NCBI GenBank assembly: GCA_947044405.1 | Contig: CAMRHE010000035.1 | Span: 9,707,501-9,771,500, forward strand | DNA: 64,000 nucleotides | Origin: Leptodactylus fallax | Taxonomy: Eukaryota > Chordata > Amphibia > Anura > Leptodactylidae | Reading direction: 5' to 3' | Shown: positions 25,060 to 35,355 of the stretch, piece after piece | How positions within the stretch are numbered: the first letter of the stretch is position 1 | Layout of the letters: each line of letters opens with the position of its first letter | Position numbers and translations under genes: made by a program | The notes under the pieces: model-generated | What the model saw: the letters and a program-made list of their open reading frames with translations, nothing else | Database searches by the model: none | What the model was told of the DNA's origin: nothing

Positions 25060-26010
25060 AGATCAACATCCAGGTATTAGATAAAACAAGTGAAGTTCGG
25101 TTGGCTATTAATACCGTCTGAATGCATACATTCCAATCTATAAATCCATTGTGTCATCATTTTCAATATCATCTTATCCCAGTCACCACCCCTTGACGGT
25201 GGTTTCATCCATTCAATGGCCTGGAAAGTCATAGCTTCTATATTTCCTTAATGGCACTCATGGATATGTTTAGCCACTGATGTATTTCTATTATTGAGAA
25301 CATCCCCTACATGCTCACCAATCCAATGATGCAATTTTCATGTAGTTTTGTCCACGCAAATTAAAGGGGCAGATGATCAAATAGATGACTCCAGTAGTTT
25401 TATAATTGATATAGTCCTGAATTGCATTTTTCTCACCAGTTTTTGCTCATCTAAAAGTTTTGCAAACCCTAATAAACGTTCATGAGCAGCACCCTCCACA
25501 ACGATATGTGCTGCAGATTTTTCATTCCAACCACATCCCTGTTGGATTTAGGGGTGAGAGATGACTATGGATTAGCCTATCAATAATATTCTTCCCTCTA
25601 CAATAGCTAACTGAGGAGTGGGCTGAGATGACTCACTGATGTCTTCATCTGCTTTAAGAATATTCCAAAATTTAGATAGGATACACACCACCTGATCTTG
25701 GCATGGCATTATCCAGCAATGTTTCACTTGAAATAAGGAGGTTCGCTGTTACAGCTTTGCTAGCTTCTGAGAAATGACTCCTTTAGGAAAACCTCTTCTC
25801 CTGAATCTACTACTTAAAAGCTTGGATTCAGAATCAAAATTGCATCTCCTACTACAGATCCTTTGTAATTGTAGGAACTGACCAGCCAGTATGCCTCGTT
25901 TAAGTGGGACTGGGTGGCCACTTTCCCATTCGTGGCAGTGTCTTTCCGATGTACCATGGTTTGTAAAGCACCATTTGGTGCTATTTCAATTCTCAAATAC
26001 AGGAAAGTAA
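25060..26010 (-). pseudogene. Penelope-like element, RT tail and GIY-YIG endonuclease
   Basis: Reads on the minus strand in shifting frames. First comes VHRKDTATNG, then GILAGQFLQLQRICSRRCNF and RFRRRGFPKGVISQK, the conserved end of a Penelope reverse transcriptase (about 25740-25960). Then VDKTT.KLHHWIGEHVGDVLN (about 25300-25360) corresponds to the GIY-YIG endonuclease region. RGGDWDKMILKMMTQWIYRL (about 25130-25200) is the usual C-terminal block. Several frameshifts and stops make it a pseudogene. The upstream part of the RT is absent. The hammerhead-like fold lies downstream on the same strand, as expected for the end repeat of such elements, but other repeats lie between. Confidence 0.7.
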
Positions 26011-26727
26011 TAGAAGAGGCCTCTGGGATGATACTTCAGTTTTAAAATTTTCCTGACTTTAATCACTTTTATATATGTCTGAGAAACCTCTTTAATTTGT
26101 TTTATCTGTACAAATACATTACTTTTTTTTAATTATCTTTGTACTTTCACTTCACTGAGTTTATTATCCTTGTAGTGGGATATCACTGTGTCTATTATCT
26201 GGGTTAAGTGACATTCCTGTAAGAGTTATTCCAGTGCAGTGTGAACACATTAAAATAGTTACTTAACATTTATATGATAAGTTAATCTGTTAATTGGTTT
26301 TTAAATGTTGCTTGAAAGTGGAGATATCTGAGTTGTAATGAAATGCAGAACATCAGCAAGGCTGTCTAAAGCTGCCCATACATCCAGGATGAAAGTAATC
26401 CATGACCATCTTTTGAAAATCATCACAGACCTTTGTCTTCTGTCAACTAGGAAAATGTAATCATTGGTTGACGGAAACTACATGTGCATAACAAGACCAT
26501 CCAAATTTGGCCAATTATTTGCCACTTTATGAAATACACAGCCAGTCAGGCTGGCCTGATCAGCAAGTTTAGTCTCTTATGTTATTGGTGAGAGTGTTCA
26601 TGTCAGTGATCCCACAGACAATTAATCATTTTCTTTTGTGCAGAGATAAGACATCGGTGATGATACACAGAATAGCTACTAAACCTACAGAAAGTCTATC
26701 CCACATGTAAGTGAATAGCAAGCTGTA
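26011..26727. other. Unique spacer
   Basis: No feature is recognised. Confidence 0.3.
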
Positions 26728-28357
26728 CAGTACAGACCAAAAGTTTGGACACACCTTCTCATTCCAAGAGTTTTCTGTATTTTCATGACTATAAAAATTG
26801 TAGATTCACACTGAAGGCATCAAAACTATGAATTAACACATGTGGAATTATATACTTAACAAAAAAGTGTGAAACAACTGAAAATATGTCTTATATTCTA
26901 GGTTCTTCAAAGTAGCCATCTTTTGCTTTGATTACTGCTTGGCACACTCTTGGCATTCTCTTGGTGTGCTTCAAGAGCTAGTCACCTGAAATGGTCTTCC
27001 AACAGTCTTGAAGGAGTTCCCAGAAATGCTTAGCACTTGTTGGCCCTTTTGCCTTCACTCTGTGGTCCAGCTCACCTCAAACCATCTCGATTGGGTTCAG
27101 GTCTGGTGACTGTGGAGGCCAGGTCATCTGGAGTAGCACCACATCACTCTCCTTCTTGGTCAAATAGCCCTTACACAGTCTGGAGGTGTGTTTGGGGTCA
27201 TTGTCCTGTTGAAAAATAAATGATGGTCCAACTAAACGCAAACCGGATGGAATAGCATGTCGCTGCAAGATGCTGTGGTAACCATTCTGGTTCAGTATTC
27301 CTTCAATTTTGAATAAATCCCCAACAATGTCACCAGCAAAGCACCCCCACACCATCACACCTCCTCCTCCATGCTTCACGGTGGGAACCAGGCATGTAGA
27401 GTCCATTCGTTCACCTTTTCTGCGTCGCACAAAGACACGGTGGTTGGAACCAAAGATTTCAAATTTGGACTCATCAGACCAAAGCACAGATTTCCACAGG
27501 TCTAATGTCCATTCCTTGTGTCCTTTAGCCCAAACAAGTCTCTTCTGCTTGTTGCCTGTCCTTAACAGTGGTTTCCTAGCAGCTATTTTACCATGAAGGC
27601 CTGCTGCACACAGTCTCCTCTTAACAGTTGTTGTAGAGATGTGTCTGCTGCTAGAACTCTGTGTGGCATTGACCTGGTCTCTAATCTGAGCTGCTGTTAA
27701 CCTGCGATTTCTGAGGCTGGTGACTCGGATGAACTTATCCTCCGCAGCAGAGGTGACTCTTGGTCTTCCTTTCCTGCTGCGGTACTCATGTGAGCCAGTT
27801 TCTTTGTAGCGCTTGATGGTTTTGGCCACTGCACTTGGGGACACTTTCAAAGTTTTCCCAATTTTTCGGACTGACTGACCTTCATTTCTTAAAGTAATGA
27901 TGGCCACTCGTTTTTCTTTACTTAGCTGCTTTTTTCTTGTCATAATACAAATTCTAACACTCCATTCAGTAGGACTATCAGCTGTGTATCCACCTGACTT
28001 CTGAACAACATAACTGATGGTCCCAACCCGATTTATAAGGCAAGAAATCCCACTTATTAAACCTGACAGGGCACACCTGTGAAGTGAAAACCATTTCAGG
28101 TGACTACCTCTTGAAGCTCATCAAGAGAATGCCAAGAGTGTGCAAAGCAGTAATCAAAGCAAAAGGTGGCTACTTTGAAGAACCTAGAATATAAGACATA
28201 TTTTCAGTTGCTTCACACTTTTTTGTTAAGTATATAATTCCACATGGGTTAATTCATAGTTTTGATGCCTTCAGTGTGAATCTACAATTTTTATAGTCAT
28301 GAAAATACAGAAAAACCTTGGAATGAGAAGGTGTGTCCAAACTTTTGGTCTGTACTG
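26728..28357 (-). mobile_element. Tc1 relative of the DD38E (Intruder) type
   Basis: 1630-bp element flanked by TA (26726-26727, 28358-28359). Its inverted repeats are about 270 bp and nearly identical, beginning CAGTACAGACCAAAAGTTTG. They are so long that the left one covers the last third of a kilobase including the transposase 3' end, and the right one carries an inverted copy of those codons (28096-28194). Confidence 0.95.
26891..27943 (-). pseudogene. DD38E transposase, two nonsense codons
   Basis: DNA transposase with 351 codons from MTRKKQLSKE to EEPRI. Helix-turn-helix regions fill about 1-120, with GRPR at 59-62. The catalytic residues are Asp157 (LWSDESK), Asp247 ([10 protein letters not shown]) and Glu286 (NPIEMV), all present. 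There are 38 residues between the second Asp and Glu, where ordinary Tc1 has 34; this spacing defines the family named Intruder (DD38E). Codon 289 is TGA in place of the expected Trp, at 27077-27079, and codon 322 is TAG at 26978-26980. Otherwise the frame is open, so it was active recently in evolutionary terms. A protein ended at codon 288 would keep all catalytic residues but lack its tail. Confidence 0.9.
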
Positions 28358-28418
28358 TACATTTGCAAAGATGACCTATAAAGAAACTGTCACAAGGAAC
28401 GGAAGCATAGGCTATATA

Positions 28419-29349
28419 CACACGTGGACAAAATTGTTGGTACCCCTCGTTTAATGAAAGAAAAACCCACAATGGTCACAGAAATAACTTGAATCTGACA
28501 AAAGTAATTTGCCAAACTACATGTTAAGCCACAAAGCTTCTGGGAGAATGTCCTATGGACAGATGAGACAAAAATCACAATTTCTGGCAAGGGACATCAG
28601 CTCTATGTTCAGAGGTGGAAAAATGAAGCATATCTTGAAAAGAACACTGTCCCTACTGTGAAACTGGAGGAGGCTCTGTTATGTTCTGGGGCTGCTTTGC
28701 TGCATCTGGCACAGGGTGTCTTGAATCTGTGCAGGGTACAATGAAATCTCAAGACTATCAAGGGATTCTAGAGAGAAATGTGCTGCCCAGTGTCAGAAAA
28801 CTTGGTCTCAGTCACAGGTCATGGGTCTTGCAACAGGATAATGACCCAAAACACACAGCTAAAAATACCCAAGAATGGCTAAGAGGAAAACATTGGACTA
28901 TTCTGAAGTGGCCTTCTATGAGCCCTGACCTAAATCCTATTGAGCATCTTTGGAAGGAGCTGAAAAATGCCATCTGGAAAAGGCAGCCTTCAAACCTGAC
29001 ACAACTGGAGCAGTTTGTTCATGAGGATTGGGCCAAAATACCTGTTGAGAGGTGCAGAATTCTCATTGACAGTTACAGGAATCGTTTGATTGCAGTGATT
29101 GCCCCAAAAGGTTGTGCAACAAAATATTAAGTTAAGGGTACCATCATTTTTGTCCAGGCCTGTTTCATGAGTTTTCTTTTTTTTAAAATTCTGTTGAAGC
29201 ATGGTTGTAAAGCAATGTCTGACTTTCATTTGTTCATTTTCATAGAATTTTTAAATATTATTACTTTTGTCAGATTCAAGTTATTTCTGTGACCATTGTG
29301 GGTTTTTCTTTCATTAAACGAGGGGTACCAACAATTTTGTCCACGTGTG
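28419..29349 (+). mobile_element. Tc1 family G, internally deleted copy G1
   Basis: 931-bp element flanked by TA (28417-28418, 29350-29351) with ends CACACGTGGACAAAATTGTT. Between the left repeat and the coding remnant the sequence jumps from TGACAAAAGTAAT straight to TTTGCCAAACTACAT, losing the N-terminal half. Copy G2 has the same junction. Confidence 0.9.
28514..29130 (+). pseudogene. Tc1 family G transposase, catalytic half only
   Basis: About 205 codons from [15 protein letters not shown] to KGCATKY. It has LWTDETK (first Asp), [13 protein letters not shown] (second Asp) and NPIEHLW (Glu, 34 residues later), all intact. The DNA-binding helix-turn-helix half is deleted. One base is missing near 28662 (GAAACTGG, where G2 has GAAACATGG), shifting the frame before [10 protein letters not shown]. 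From 28681 the frame is open to the stop. Confidence 0.9.
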
Positions 29350-29351
29350 TA

Positions 29352-29834
29352 TATTTATTATGTTACTTTAGTAAATATGCATAATAAACTCAACATTTCT
29401 TCAACCAAACTTTATAGAGAACACATAATGATTATTCCGCTTTCATAAAATTGATGGCATATCCATATGATAGTGATAATTTTAGATTGGTGGGTGTCCA
29501 AGTCCCGCAGATCAGCTTTGATTTCCACTAGTGAGTCTGCGCCATTTATTTATTTATTTATTATAAAATGGACAGATATAGAACCTATCCTGAATTTTGC
29601 TTATGGCCTGTGATAATACGGGGACATGTTTATGAGACAATAGAAAATGACAGGTCAGTGGGTCAGCTGTGAAACACACATCTAGCACACTGACAAATCA
29701 CACATTCATGTGCATGGAGCCTAAAAAAACTGCATACTCAGAAGTTTCTTTGATCAGATCAACTTCTTTGATCTGACTATATAAGGTAAAGTTTGGACAA
29801 AGTATTCATGGGGAATACTCAGCCCAACAGTGAA
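29352..29834. other. Unique spacer with an ATTT run
   Basis: A TTTA-type run lies at about 29547-29567. Nothing else is recognised. Confidence 0.3.
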
Positions 29835-29845
29835 GTTCCTCCAAG

Positions 29846-30092
29846 CAAGTGGTAATGCTCCTCAGAGGCCTGCAGGCAAGTAGTTATGCCCCCAGTGGCC
29901 CCCAGGCAAATGTTAATATCCCCCAGTGGCCCCCATGCAAGTGGTAATGCTCCCCAATGGCCCTTGGGTAAGTAGCAAAGCTCCCCAGTGGTCCCCAGAC
30001 AAGTAGAAATTCTCCTCAGTGCCCCCCAGGCAAGTAGCAATGCTCCCCTGTTGCCCCAAGGCAAGTGGTAATGCTCCTCAGTGGCCCTTACA
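29846..30092. repeat. 31-bp minisatellite, eight units
   Basis: The word (C/T)AAGT/CAAAT starts at 29846, 29877, 29907, 29938, 29969, 30000, 30031 and 30062, a 31-bp period. Units look like CAAGTGGTAATGCTCCCCAG followed by TGGCCCCCAGG, with divergence. The long minus-strand frame across it is only translated repeat. Confidence 0.9.
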
Positions 30093-30622
30093 CTGTAGTT
30101 GTGACATATAAATAAAAAAACAATAGAGTAACACTTACCCATCCTTGATTCACCACAGATCTGCAGTTGGCGTCTATGGTCACTCCTTAGGGGATTCCAC
30201 TTTTCTCGCACCTTAGAGGCTCCGCAAACATACATGACATCCAGTTACTAAACATCTAAATCTGCACTGCAAAAGCCACATAGCGCTCCTTCCCTTCTGC
30301 CCCCTGCTGTGTGCCCAAACTGCAGTTTTTGCCCACATGTATGACACTGGTGTACCCAGGGTAACTTACTTAATGTCATATCTGGGTACAAACTGATATT
30401 TGGGCACACAGCCAGGCACAGAAAGGAGGGAGCGTTATTTGGTTTTGGGCACACAGATTTAGTCGGTTTGGTTTTTGGACGCCATAACACTTTTGCAGAA
30501 CTCTTGAAATGCCAGTAAATTGGAATTCCCTGACGTGTGACCCCATTTTGGAAACTACACCCCTGAAGGGATTTATCCCGGGGTACAGTGAGCATTTTTA
30601 ACCCCCAAGTGTTGCTATAATT

Positions 30623-31188
30623 TATTAATCCTGCAAATTTTTCTACACTAGCAATAAACCTACGTGGATGAACCACTCCAAAAGAACAGAATTCCTATCT
30701 AGTATCCACGAGCTGCATAAATAAATTAATATACCATACTTGAATTATAAATATACAGAAAATATTTTATTAATGACAAAAAGGAAAAAACAATTAAAAA
30801 CATCTAAAAAAATATAAATATATTGTAGCGGTGGAGGTCGCAGTATTTAGCCCCAGAACAGGGCAAGTATGGCACCTAGATGCAATAATGTAAATCATGC
30901 ACGTGTTCATACAATAAAGCATGCTATACGCACATCAAAATCTGTGTACAAATTCAGACAATCATTAACAATCTGATCATAATGCTGAATCAACAATTAA
31001 GTTGTGCCCATGCCATTAGTATACAATATATGCATATGTATGATGCTGGTACAATGGTCAAAATAACCAAAAACAATGTATATATATGACTGCAAATGAA
31101 CACATAGATGCACAAAATGCAAGCAGTCCAAATACCTGTTCCCAACTGGTGTAGCGGTGAAGGGAAAAACACTGCGACCTCCACTCTG
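30623..31188. mobile_element. 566-bp insertion between direct repeats
   Basis: AT-rich segment inserted in the modular repeat. The host sequence before it (30539-30622) is repeated after it (31189-31272) with about one mismatch, beginning GACCCCATTTTGG. Inside, GTGGAGGTCGCAGT (near 30831) and its complement ACTGCGACCTCCAC (near 31170) form an inverted pair. The family is not recognised. Confidence 0.55.
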
Positions 31189-32215
31189 AGACCCCATTTT
31201 GGAAACTACACCCCTGAAGGGATTTATCCAGGGGTACAGTGAGCATTTTTAACCCCCAAGTGTTGCTATAATTTAATTTACAGAAATGAACACACAGCTG
31301 ATGGTGAAAGGTGAAAATGACAGTTTTTCCAGGAATACGTCATTTCAATGTGTAATATTGTGCCCGGCTTATATCAGAGACAAATGCTCCAAAAGCTGTT
31401 GTGCCCGGGATACCTGCTTAACAGTTTTTATAGTGTGTGTCTTTGCTGATACAAGTTGGGTACAACATATCGGGCACTGAAATGGCGTATATCTGGAAAA
31501 ATTGCAATTTTCACTTTTCATTATCAGCTGCGCATTCATTTCTGGAAATTAAATTAATGCAACACTCAAGGATTAAAAATGCTTGCTACCTCACTTGATA
31601 AATCCCTTGAGGGGTTTAGTTTCCAAAGTGGGGTTACATGTCTGCAGATTCCACTTTACTGGCAATTCACGGTCTCTGCAAAAGTGGCATGGTGTCCAAA
31701 AACCAAAATAGCGCTCCTTCCCAGCTGTGCCCAAATAGCAGTTTATACCCACATATGACATTGTTAAGTACATTATCTTGGGTACAACAGTGTCATACAT
31801 GTGGTCATAAACTGCTGTTTGGGCACATAACTGGGCATACATGAATGAGCCCTATGTGCTTTTAGACGACTAATTTAGATTGTTGGTTTTTGGACGACAT
31901 GTAATGTTTGCAGATACCCTAAAATTGCACTACAAAATGGGAAAGTCTTGGGAAATTCCAGTTTACTGGCACCTCTGGGGCTCTGCAAAAACAACATGGT
32001 GTCCAGAAAATCCCTCTAAATATAGATTTTTTAGACTCTGAAAGCTAAAAAGTGCAGTGCTCATTCCCTTCTGAGTCCTGCTGTGTGCCCAAGCAGCAGT
32101 TTACGCCCATATATACAACTTTTTTGTCCCTGGGATAGCCCACTTAATAATTTTAGAAGTGTATGTCTCTGATGACACAAAGTGGGCACAACATATTGGG
32201 CACTAAAATGTCATA

Positions 32216-33777
32216 CAGAGGGGAAAAAAAGTATTTAGTCAGCCACCAATTGTGCAAGTTCTCCCACTTAAAAAGATGAGAGAGGCCTGTAATTGACATC
32301 ATAGGTAGAAAATCACATTGTCTGATTTTTAAAGAATTTATTTGCAAATTATGATGGAAAATAAGTATTTGGTCAATAACAAAAGTTAATCTCAATACTT
32401 TGTTATATATCCTTTGTTGGCAATGACAGAGATCAAACGTTTTCTGTAAGTCTTCACAAGGTTGGCACACACTGTTGCTGGTATGTTGGCCCATTCCTCC
32501 ATGCAGATCTCCTCTAGAGCAGTGATGTTTTGGGGCTGTCGCTGGGCAACACGGACTTTCAACTCCCTCCAAAGGTTTTCTATGGGGTTGAGATCTGGAG
32601 ACTGGTTAGGCCACTCCAGGACATTGAAATGCTTCTTATGAAGCCACTCCTTCATTGACCTGGCGGTGTGCTTGGGATCATTGTCATGCTGAAAGACCCA
32701 GCCACATTTCATCTTCAATGCCATTGCAGATGGAAGGAGGTTTGCACTCAAAATCTCACGATACATGGCCCCATTCATTTTTTCATGTACATGGATCAGT
32801 TCTCCTGGTCGCTTTGCAGAGAAACAGCCCCAAAGCATGATGTTGCCACCCCCATGCTTCGGAGTAGGTATGGAATTCTTTGGATGCAACTCAGCATTCA
32901 CTCTCCTCCAAACACGACGAGTTGTGTTTCTACCAAACAGTTCTACTTTGGTTTCATTTGACCATATGACATTTTCCCAATGCTCTTCTGGGACATCCAA
33001 ATGCTCTCTAGCAAACTTTAGAAGGGCCCAGATATGTACTGGCTTAAGCAGGGGGACACGTCTGACACTGCAGGATCTGAGTCCCTGGTGGCGTAGTGTG
33101 TTACTGATGGTAGCCTTTCTTTTGTTAGTCCCAGCTTTCTGCAGGTCATTCACTAAGTTCCCCCGTGTGGTTCTGGGATTTTTGCTCACTGTTCTCGTGA
33201 TCATTTTGACCCCACAGGGTGAGAGCTTGCGTGGAGCCCTTGATCGAGGGAGATTATCAGTGGTCTTGTATGTCTTCCATTTTCTAATTAATGCTCCCAC
33301 AGTTGATTTCTTCACACCAAGCTGCTTGCCTATTGCAGATTCAGTCTTCCCAGCCTGGTGCAGGTCTACAATTTTGTTTCTGGTGTCCTTCCACAGCTCT
33401 TTGGTCTTCACCATAGTGGAGTTTGGAGTGTGACTGTTTGAGGCTGTGGACAGGTGTCTTTTATGCTGATAACAATGTCAAACAGGTGCCATTACTACAG
33501 GTAATGAGTGGAGGACAGAGGAGCCTCTTAAAGAAGAAGTTACAGGTCTGTCAGAGCCAGAAATCTTGCTTGTTTGTAGGTGACCAAATACTTATTTTCC
33601 ACCATAATTTGCAAATAAATTCTTTAAAAATCAGACAATGTGATTTTCTGGATTTGTTTTCTCATTTTGTCTCTCATAGTTGAGGTCTACCTATGATGTC
33701 AATTACAGGTCTCTCTCATCTTTTTAAGTGGGAGAACTTGCACAATTGGTGGCTGACTAAATACTTTTTCCCCACGG
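32216..33777 (-). mobile_element. Tc1 family E, copy E1
   Basis: Element flanked by TA (32214-32215, 33778-33779), with ends CAGAGGGGAAAAAAAGTATT on the left and a CCCCACGG end on the right. Inverted repeats of about 190 bp hold TATTTAGTCAGCCACCAATT. It sits in modular repeat copy 2, whose sequence continues across it as in copy 3. Confidence 0.95.
32392..33414 (-). CDS. Tc1 family E transposase, full length but first Asp lost
   Basis: Uninterrupted 340-codon frame from [10 protein letters not shown] to NKGYITKY, the usual length of Tc1 transposases. Helix-turn-helix regions occupy about 1-50 and 70-115, with the linker SRAPRKLS at 58-65. The catalytic triad should be D-D-E: residue 244 is Asp ([10 protein letters not shown]) and residue 279 is Glu (NPIENLW), but residue 153 in IWSNETK is Asn, codon 32956-32958. 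The family as a whole has Asp there, so cutting activity is very likely lost while DNA binding may remain. A transcript or protein is not shown. Copy E3 has Tyr at the same place. Confidence 0.85.
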   Translation of the reverse strand: MVKTKELWKDTRNKIVDLHQAGKTESAIGKQLGVKKSTVGALIRKWKTYKTTDNLPRSRAPRKLSPCGVKMITRTVSKNPRTTRGNLVNDLQKAGTNKRKATISNTLRHQGLRSCSVRRVPLLKPVHIWALLKFAREHLDVPEEHWENVIWSNETKVELFGRNTTRRVWRRVNAELHPKNSIPTPKHGGGNIMLWGCFSAKRPGELIHVHEKMNGAMYREILSANLLPSAMALKMKCGWVFQHDNDPKHTARSMKEWLHKKHFNVLEWPNQSPDLNPIENLWRELKVRVAQRQPQNITALEEICMEEWANIPATVCANLVKTYRKRLISVIANKGYITKY

Positions 33778-35355
33778 TATTTCTATAAAAATTTCAAATT
33801 TCACTTTGTACATTAATTTATGGGAAGCAGTCTTGGGCTCAAAATTTTAATACCCCTTGAGAAATTCCTGGGGTCATTTTTTGGGGTTTCCATTGTATTG
33901 GTACTTGTATTGGGGCTCTGCAAATGCGACATGGCACCTTAAAACTATTCCAGCAAAATATGCCCTCCAAAAGCCAAATAGCGCTCTGTCATTCTGAGCC
34001 CCTCCATGTACCCATACAGCAGTTTATGACTACATGGGTTATTCTCGTGTTCAGGAGAAATTGTGTAACAAACTGTGGGGAGCTTTTTCTTCATTAACCC
34101 CTTGTAAGAATGAAAAATTTGAGACTAAATGGACGGTTTATAGGAAAAAATTATCATTTTTTAGGTCCCAATGCTAATAAAATCTGTGAAACAGGTGTGA
34201 GGTCAAATGCTCACTATACCACTTGATAAATTCTATAAGGGGTATAGTTTCCAAAATGGGGTCACTTTTTAGGGGTATTCACGTGTTCAGGAGCAATTGT
34301 TTAACAAACTGTGGGGTGCTATTTCTCCTTTAACCCCTTGTGAAAATGAAAACTTTCGGAATAAAGTGACGTTTTAGTAATTTTTCATTTACACATCCCA
34401 ATGTTAATAAAATCTGTGAAACGGCTGTGGTGTCAAAATGCTCACTATACACCTTGATAAATTCTGTCAGGGATGTAGTTTCCAAAATGGGGTCACTTTT
34501 GGAGGGTTTCCATCGTTTTGATACTCTAGGGGCTCTGCAAATGAGATATGGCACCCGAAAACTATTCCAGCAAAATTTTCTTTTCAAATGCCAAGTGTCT
34601 CTCCTTCGCTTCCATGTACTGCAGTGTGCCCAAACATCAGTTTACACCCACATATTCGGTGTTTCTGTGCTCGGGACAAATTGCATGACAAACTTTGAGA
34701 TGCATTTTATCATTTAATCCTTTGTGAATGTGTTCATTTTAGGGCTAAATGAATGTATTATTTTAAAAAAATGAACTGTCTAAATTTCACCTCCATATTT
34801 TTTTAATTCCTGTGAAATGCTAAAAGGGTTAACAAACTTCTGAAATGCTGTTTTGAATTATTTGAGGGGTGCAGTTTTGAAAATGTGGTAATTTATGTGG
34901 GTTTCTAATATATAGACCTTTATAATCCTCTTCAGAACTGAAGTGGTCCCTAAGAAATTAGTTTGGGAAATTTTCTTGTAAATCTGGAAAATCACTGTTA
35001 CACTTGTAAGACTTCTAACATCCAAAATAAATTAAAGGACGATTAAAAGAGGATGTCGATATATAGCAGAGATATGGTAGATAATATTTATTAATGTATT
35101 TGGGTGGTATGTGTCTGATAAGCAGAGCATTTCAGATTTCAAAAATTGTGATTTTTTTTTCCATATTTCCATCAAATTCCCTATTATTTTTATAAATAAA
35201 TACAAAAATACAAATCAATGTTTTCCACTAACATGAAGTACAATGTGTCATGAAAAAACAATCTCAAAATCAGTTATTGCCATATAAAGTGAGACATGTC
35301 AGTTTTGAAAAATGAGGCCTGGTCATTAACCCACTTTTAGGCCCAGTCCTTAAGG

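Larger units (their letters stand above)
30093..35355 (+). repeat. Modular interspersed repeat, copy 2
   Basis: Same family as 4905-6300 (same strand) and 56080-59020 (opposite strand). It is interrupted by a segment at 30623-31188 and by Tc1 E1 (32216-33777). Palindromic modules are visible: centres near 30370 and 31775 around a GTGCCCAAA...CAGTTTATACCCACAT type arm, and one near 31415 with arms 31277-31365 and 31465-31556. From 33780 on it continues as same-direction units to the distal end near 35330. No coding potential. Confidence 0.8.

Noticed and set aside
29819..30235. 138-codon minus-strand frame with repeated HYHLP-like blocks
   Set aside because: The repetition follows the 31-bp minisatellite; no homology or gene context.
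30248..30676. 142-codon minus-strand frame
   Set aside because: It lies fully in the modular non-coding repeat; frames at matching places in the other copies are not kept.
32765..33433. 222-codon plus-strand frame opposite the E1 transposase
   Set aside because: Antisense shadow of a real transposase; similar shadows lie opposite copies A, B, C, D and E3.
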